A stretch of 64,000 bases of DNA. Origin: Flavobacterium psychrophilum (GTDB lineage: Bacteria; Bacteroidota; Bacteroidia; Flavobacteriales; Flavobacteriaceae). The DNA is taken from assembly GCA_001708385.1 (NCBI GenBank), contig CP012388.1, positions 2,232,001 to 2,296,000 of the forward strand. Direction: 5' to 3'. The position numbers and the translations under genes are program-made. Of this stretch, positions 61,756 to 64,000 are shown in pieces. How positions within the stretch are numbered: position 1 is the first letter of the stretch; the number at the start of each line of letters is the position of its first letter. The notes under the pieces were generated by a model. The model worked only from the letters and a program-made list of their open reading frames with translations, did not search any database and was not told where the DNA came from.

Positions 61756-63228
61756 TTAGTTTTTTTGTTTGTAAGCTGCAAGGGTTTTGTACTTCTCTAT
61801 TTTATATACTTTTTCGATCATAGAGAATACCCAGTTTCTAAAAGCAAAGCCAAGTACACCAAATGCTACTACTATTATCATTCCTGCTTCCGGACTCATA
61901 AAATAGTAACCTATTGCATACAACGCTACAGGCAGTAGTATTTTAGGTACAGACAGTAATAATGTTTTAACGTTAAATGCTTTTTTGTCGCCAAAGGCCT
62001 GCTTACTACTTGCTAAATCTATGGGTGTTTTTATATAAGCACCGCCTAAAAGTACCAAGTGTGAGTTTACACCTATATTATATATTGCACCGGCAAGTAT
62101 CATCAGATACGTTTCAACTCCAAAATAAAGGTAGAACGCTGCTACCACTGCACTGATAACAGTACCTATAACTACCAGCCACCATTTAGAAGATATGTAT
62201 TCTTTATACTGAATGTTCTGGCTCATCATTAGCGGATAATAGGCACTATCCCAACTTGGTACAAACTGACCAAAAGTGAACATAAAGCCTCCAGATACAA
62301 AGATACCCGCAAACATTTTCCAAAAAGGCCCGTCGTAAATTTCTATAGCACTTGTAAAAAACAGTAATCCGTAAAAAATAAAGGCAACGCTCATTATAAG
62401 GGTAGTTTTAGAACGCTTATTTCTTCGTAAAAGTTTTATATCATTTTTAAGGAAGGTACCCAGCGTTCCAAACTTATTAAGCCATGTATAATCCTGTGTT
62501 TCCGCAATTTCATGTTTGCCTTTAAGACCTGTATCCAGATATAATTCTTTAGAGAAAAGCTTAAAACAGGTAATCCATAAAAAGGCAAGCACTACAATAG
62601 GTATAAGGAACACATAATACGTTGAATACATCCCCTGATAGAAAACAGATGTAACAATTGTAATATCAAAGAAACTGTAATACTGAACAATTCCCACGGC
62701 AGCAAGTATAACAGCAATCGTCCAGAACAACCAATCCTTATCGTAAATAAGCAGGTTAAGGAAATTGTTTGCGTATATTAACGCAATAATGCCTAAATGC
62801 CATAAAATTACATTTACAACATCGTAACCATTTATAATTAGCATTACAGAAAAAGGGATAAAGAAAAAGCAATGCAGAATATTAAAAAAAGACAATGCCG
62901 TTTTACCTAAGGCGAAATTTACAATCGTACTTCGTTTAATAGGCAGCGTAAGTAATGGCCTGATGTTAATTACAGGGACCTTTTGAAGAAAGAAACGGAT
63001 CAACAGATCTAAAACCAGATAGTATATAATGAACTTGTTTACTACCACTAAAGGATCCTGTCCCATTTGTTCTTTAATAATATGATAAGATGCTAATCCC
63101 ATTATAAGAAATAGTACCCCAAAATAAATGGCTCCAAGTATCATAAATACTTTTAGCGCCATGTTGCCTGCAAAAGATGATGCCCTTGTGAATGATTTCC
63201 ATTCGAGCCGGATAAATTGTCTGAACAT
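61756..63228 (-). CDS. DUF5687 membrane permease
   Basis: A 490-residue protein with about twelve hydrophobic helices, beginning MFRQFIRLEWKSFTRASSF, a start common to DUF5687 and ABC-2-like permeases. Together with the adjacent ATPase it forms a Bacteroidota-specific exporter; no substrate-binding or catalytic motif is visible. First of a two-gene unit; a 70-base spacer with a hairpin precedes it. Confidence 0.85.
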   Translation of the reverse strand: MFRQFIRLEWKSFTRASSFAGNMALKVFMILGAIYFGVLFLIMGLASYHIIKEQMGQDPLVVVNKFIIYYLVLDLLIRFFLQKVPVINIRPLLTLPIKRSTIVNFALGKTALSFFNILHCFFFIPFSVMLIINGYDVVNVILWHLGIIALIYANNFLNLLIYDKDWLFWTIAVILAAVGIVQYYSFFDITIVTSVFYQGMYSTYYVFLIPIVVLAFLWITCFKLFSKELYLDTGLKGKHEIAETQDYTWLNKFGTLGTFLKNDIKLLRRNKRSKTTLIMSVAFIFYGLLFFTSAIEIYDGPFWKMFAGIFVSGGFMFTFGQFVPSWDSAYYPLMMSQNIQYKEYISSKWWLVVIGTVISAVVAAFYLYFGVETYLMILAGAIYNIGVNSHLVLLGGAYIKTPIDLASSKQAFGDKKAFNVKTLLLSVPKILLPVALYAIGYYFMSPEAGMIIVVAFGVLGFAFRNWVFSMIEKVYKIEKYKTLAAYKQKN

Positions 63229-63263
63229 TGTAATTTGGTTGATGGTTTAGTTAATAGGTAAGT

Positions 63264-63289
63264 AAAGTTTGTAAAACGTTACAAACTTT
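63264..63289 (-). terminator. hairpin before the DUF5687 gene
   Basis: AAAGTTTGTAA and TTACAAACTTT form a perfect 11-bp stem with an AACG loop, 10 bases after the stop of the upstream minus-strand gene. The T-run on the minus strand is short (CTTTACTT), so it is a weak terminator or an operator-like palindrome for DUF5687. Confidence 0.45.
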
Positions 63290-63298
63290 TTTAAAAAA

Positions 63299-63994
63299 TT
63301 ACATATTATATTCCGGATAGGTTTTTAATAAGTGCTCTTCCGCCTTAGAAGGGATAAGATATAAAGTAATATAGGTGTATAGAGTGAATATAATAAAGAG
63401 CGCAGACATGATCCACATTAACAACGCCGACGGATTTTCTCTATAAACATGATACAAAATCTGATAGGGTGCAACCATAAAACCTGTAGACCTCATTATG
63501 AGTGTCTCATAAAGCCATTTCTTACCCGTTTTCTTTACTTTTCTCCTATATTTCACATTAAGAATGATGAGCTTAACAATGCCCAGCATTACAACTCCCG
63601 ATAGTAAAACAGAGTAAGCTATCATATTAAATCTGCCAAGTTTATAGGCCAATACAACAAGAAGTAGGGTCAATAGAATTTTTGGAAGCCTCAAATATTC
63701 TTTAAGATAAGCCCATGTAAGATTTCCATATTTTTTAGTTAAAACGCCCTGTCTTTGCTCTACAATTCCTGTAAAGCCGAAGATACCAAACTTTTTAAAT
63801 TCAAAATGCAATGCTTCGTTGAAACCCAGGTCGGGCTGCATTTGCCAGCGTTCCTCGATTGCGTTGGCAAGGTGGTCAACCAGCTCGCACTGCACATCAT
63901 AATATTCTACGTAATGCTTGCGTGTAAACTCAAACAACATATCCATTTGTTCTGCCGAAACTTTTTTAGTTTGATGCGATGCGAGATTAACCAT
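63299..63994 (-). CDS. hypothetical membrane protein
   Basis: A 231-residue protein. The N-terminal 90 residues are soluble (HYVEYYDVQCELVDHLANAIEERW then FKKFGIFGFTGIVEQRQ) and the remainder has four helices (about 105-123, 125-145, 168-185, 194-215). I recognise the general layout from Flavobacteriaceae membrane proteins but no named family. The frame ends at an ATG only six bases from the window edge and appears complete. Function unknown. Confidence 0.7.
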   Translation of the reverse strand: MVNLASHQTKKVSAEQMDMLFEFTRKHYVEYYDVQCELVDHLANAIEERWQMQPDLGFNEALHFEFKKFGIFGFTGIVEQRQGVLTKKYGNLTWAYLKEYLRLPKILLTLLLVVLAYKLGRFNMIAYSVLLSGVVMLGIVKLIILNVKYRRKVKKTGKKWLYETLIMRSTGFMVAPYQILYHVYRENPSALLMWIMSALFIIFTLYTYITLYLIPSKAEEHLLKTYPEYNM

Positions 63995-64000
63995 GATACT

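Overview
The window is a contiguous piece of a Bacteroidota chromosome, most likely from the family Flavobacteriaceae (Flavobacterium-like). The evidence is the gliding motility / type IX secretion genes gldH and porW/sprE, an ATP synthase operon that lacks the beta and epsilon genes, promoters of the TTG-N18/19-TAnnTTTG type used by the Bacteroidota housekeeping sigma factor, the absence of Shine-Dalgarno sequences, and families typical of this group (DUF4421, DUF4292, DUF5687, HU-CCDC81/SPOR, DUF1573). I see no rRNA, tRNA or CRISPR array.

Layout. 1-1.6 kb: the end of a DUF2157/GDYXXLXY membrane gene pair. 1.6-6.8 kb (minus strand): a tightly overlapping cluster hemH - MATE exporter - hemJ - NtrY-like kinase - crotonase. 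7.4-17.4 kb: an AraC-type regulator divergent from a long heme locus, hemA-hemC-hemD-hemE-(two small genes)-hemF-DUF4421-(IS200-like/RAYT gene and its palindromes)-hemB-cytochrome c. Together the two clusters cover heme synthesis from glutamyl-tRNA to protoheme except for hemL, with the oxygen-dependent HemF and the HemJ-type protoporphyrinogen oxidase. 17.5-19.6 kb: an 18-copy heptamer array and an OmpR/kinase pair. 19.8-26 kb: single genes (DUF1573, membrane protein + XRE regulator, MGMT, serine hydrolase, exonuclease, double ABC ATPase) separated by several families of palindromic intergenic repeats. 26-28 kb: a 3-oxoacid CoA-transferase operon interrupted by a four-helix-bundle (S23/IVP) gene. 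28-32.3 kb: PSP1/RicT - gldH - PBP1A. 32.7-44 kb: trhO, an AT-rich orphan membrane gene, recA, an ECF sigma factor with a trans-envelope partner, an acyltransferase, trpS, dprA, a SPOR protein and a thioesterase. 44-51.2 kb (minus): a cell-envelope run (degenerate M23, DUF4292 lipoprotein, TPR proteins, sugar nucleotidyltransferase, dUTPase, flippase). 51.4 kb: a decayed thioredoxin-like gene. 51.8-57.7 kb: atpZ-atpB-E-F-H-A-G. 57.7-64 kb: bactofilin, porW, an ABC exporter pair and an unknown membrane protein.

The most unusual structure is a pair of repeat loci. The IVP gene inside the CoA-transferase operon sits between characteristic repeat arms, and a copy of the same arms without the gene (35 of 38 bases identical on one arm) fills the whole atpG-atpA spacer. 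This looks like an occupied and an empty version of one small insertion element. Other points worth attention are a four-unit REP-like cluster next to a RAYT-type transposase gene, a TrhO protein carrying a C-terminal domain resembling that of the U32/TrhP enzymes, and a sigma factor whose overlapping partner gene encodes an inner-membrane helix, a long linker and an outer-membrane barrel in one chain.
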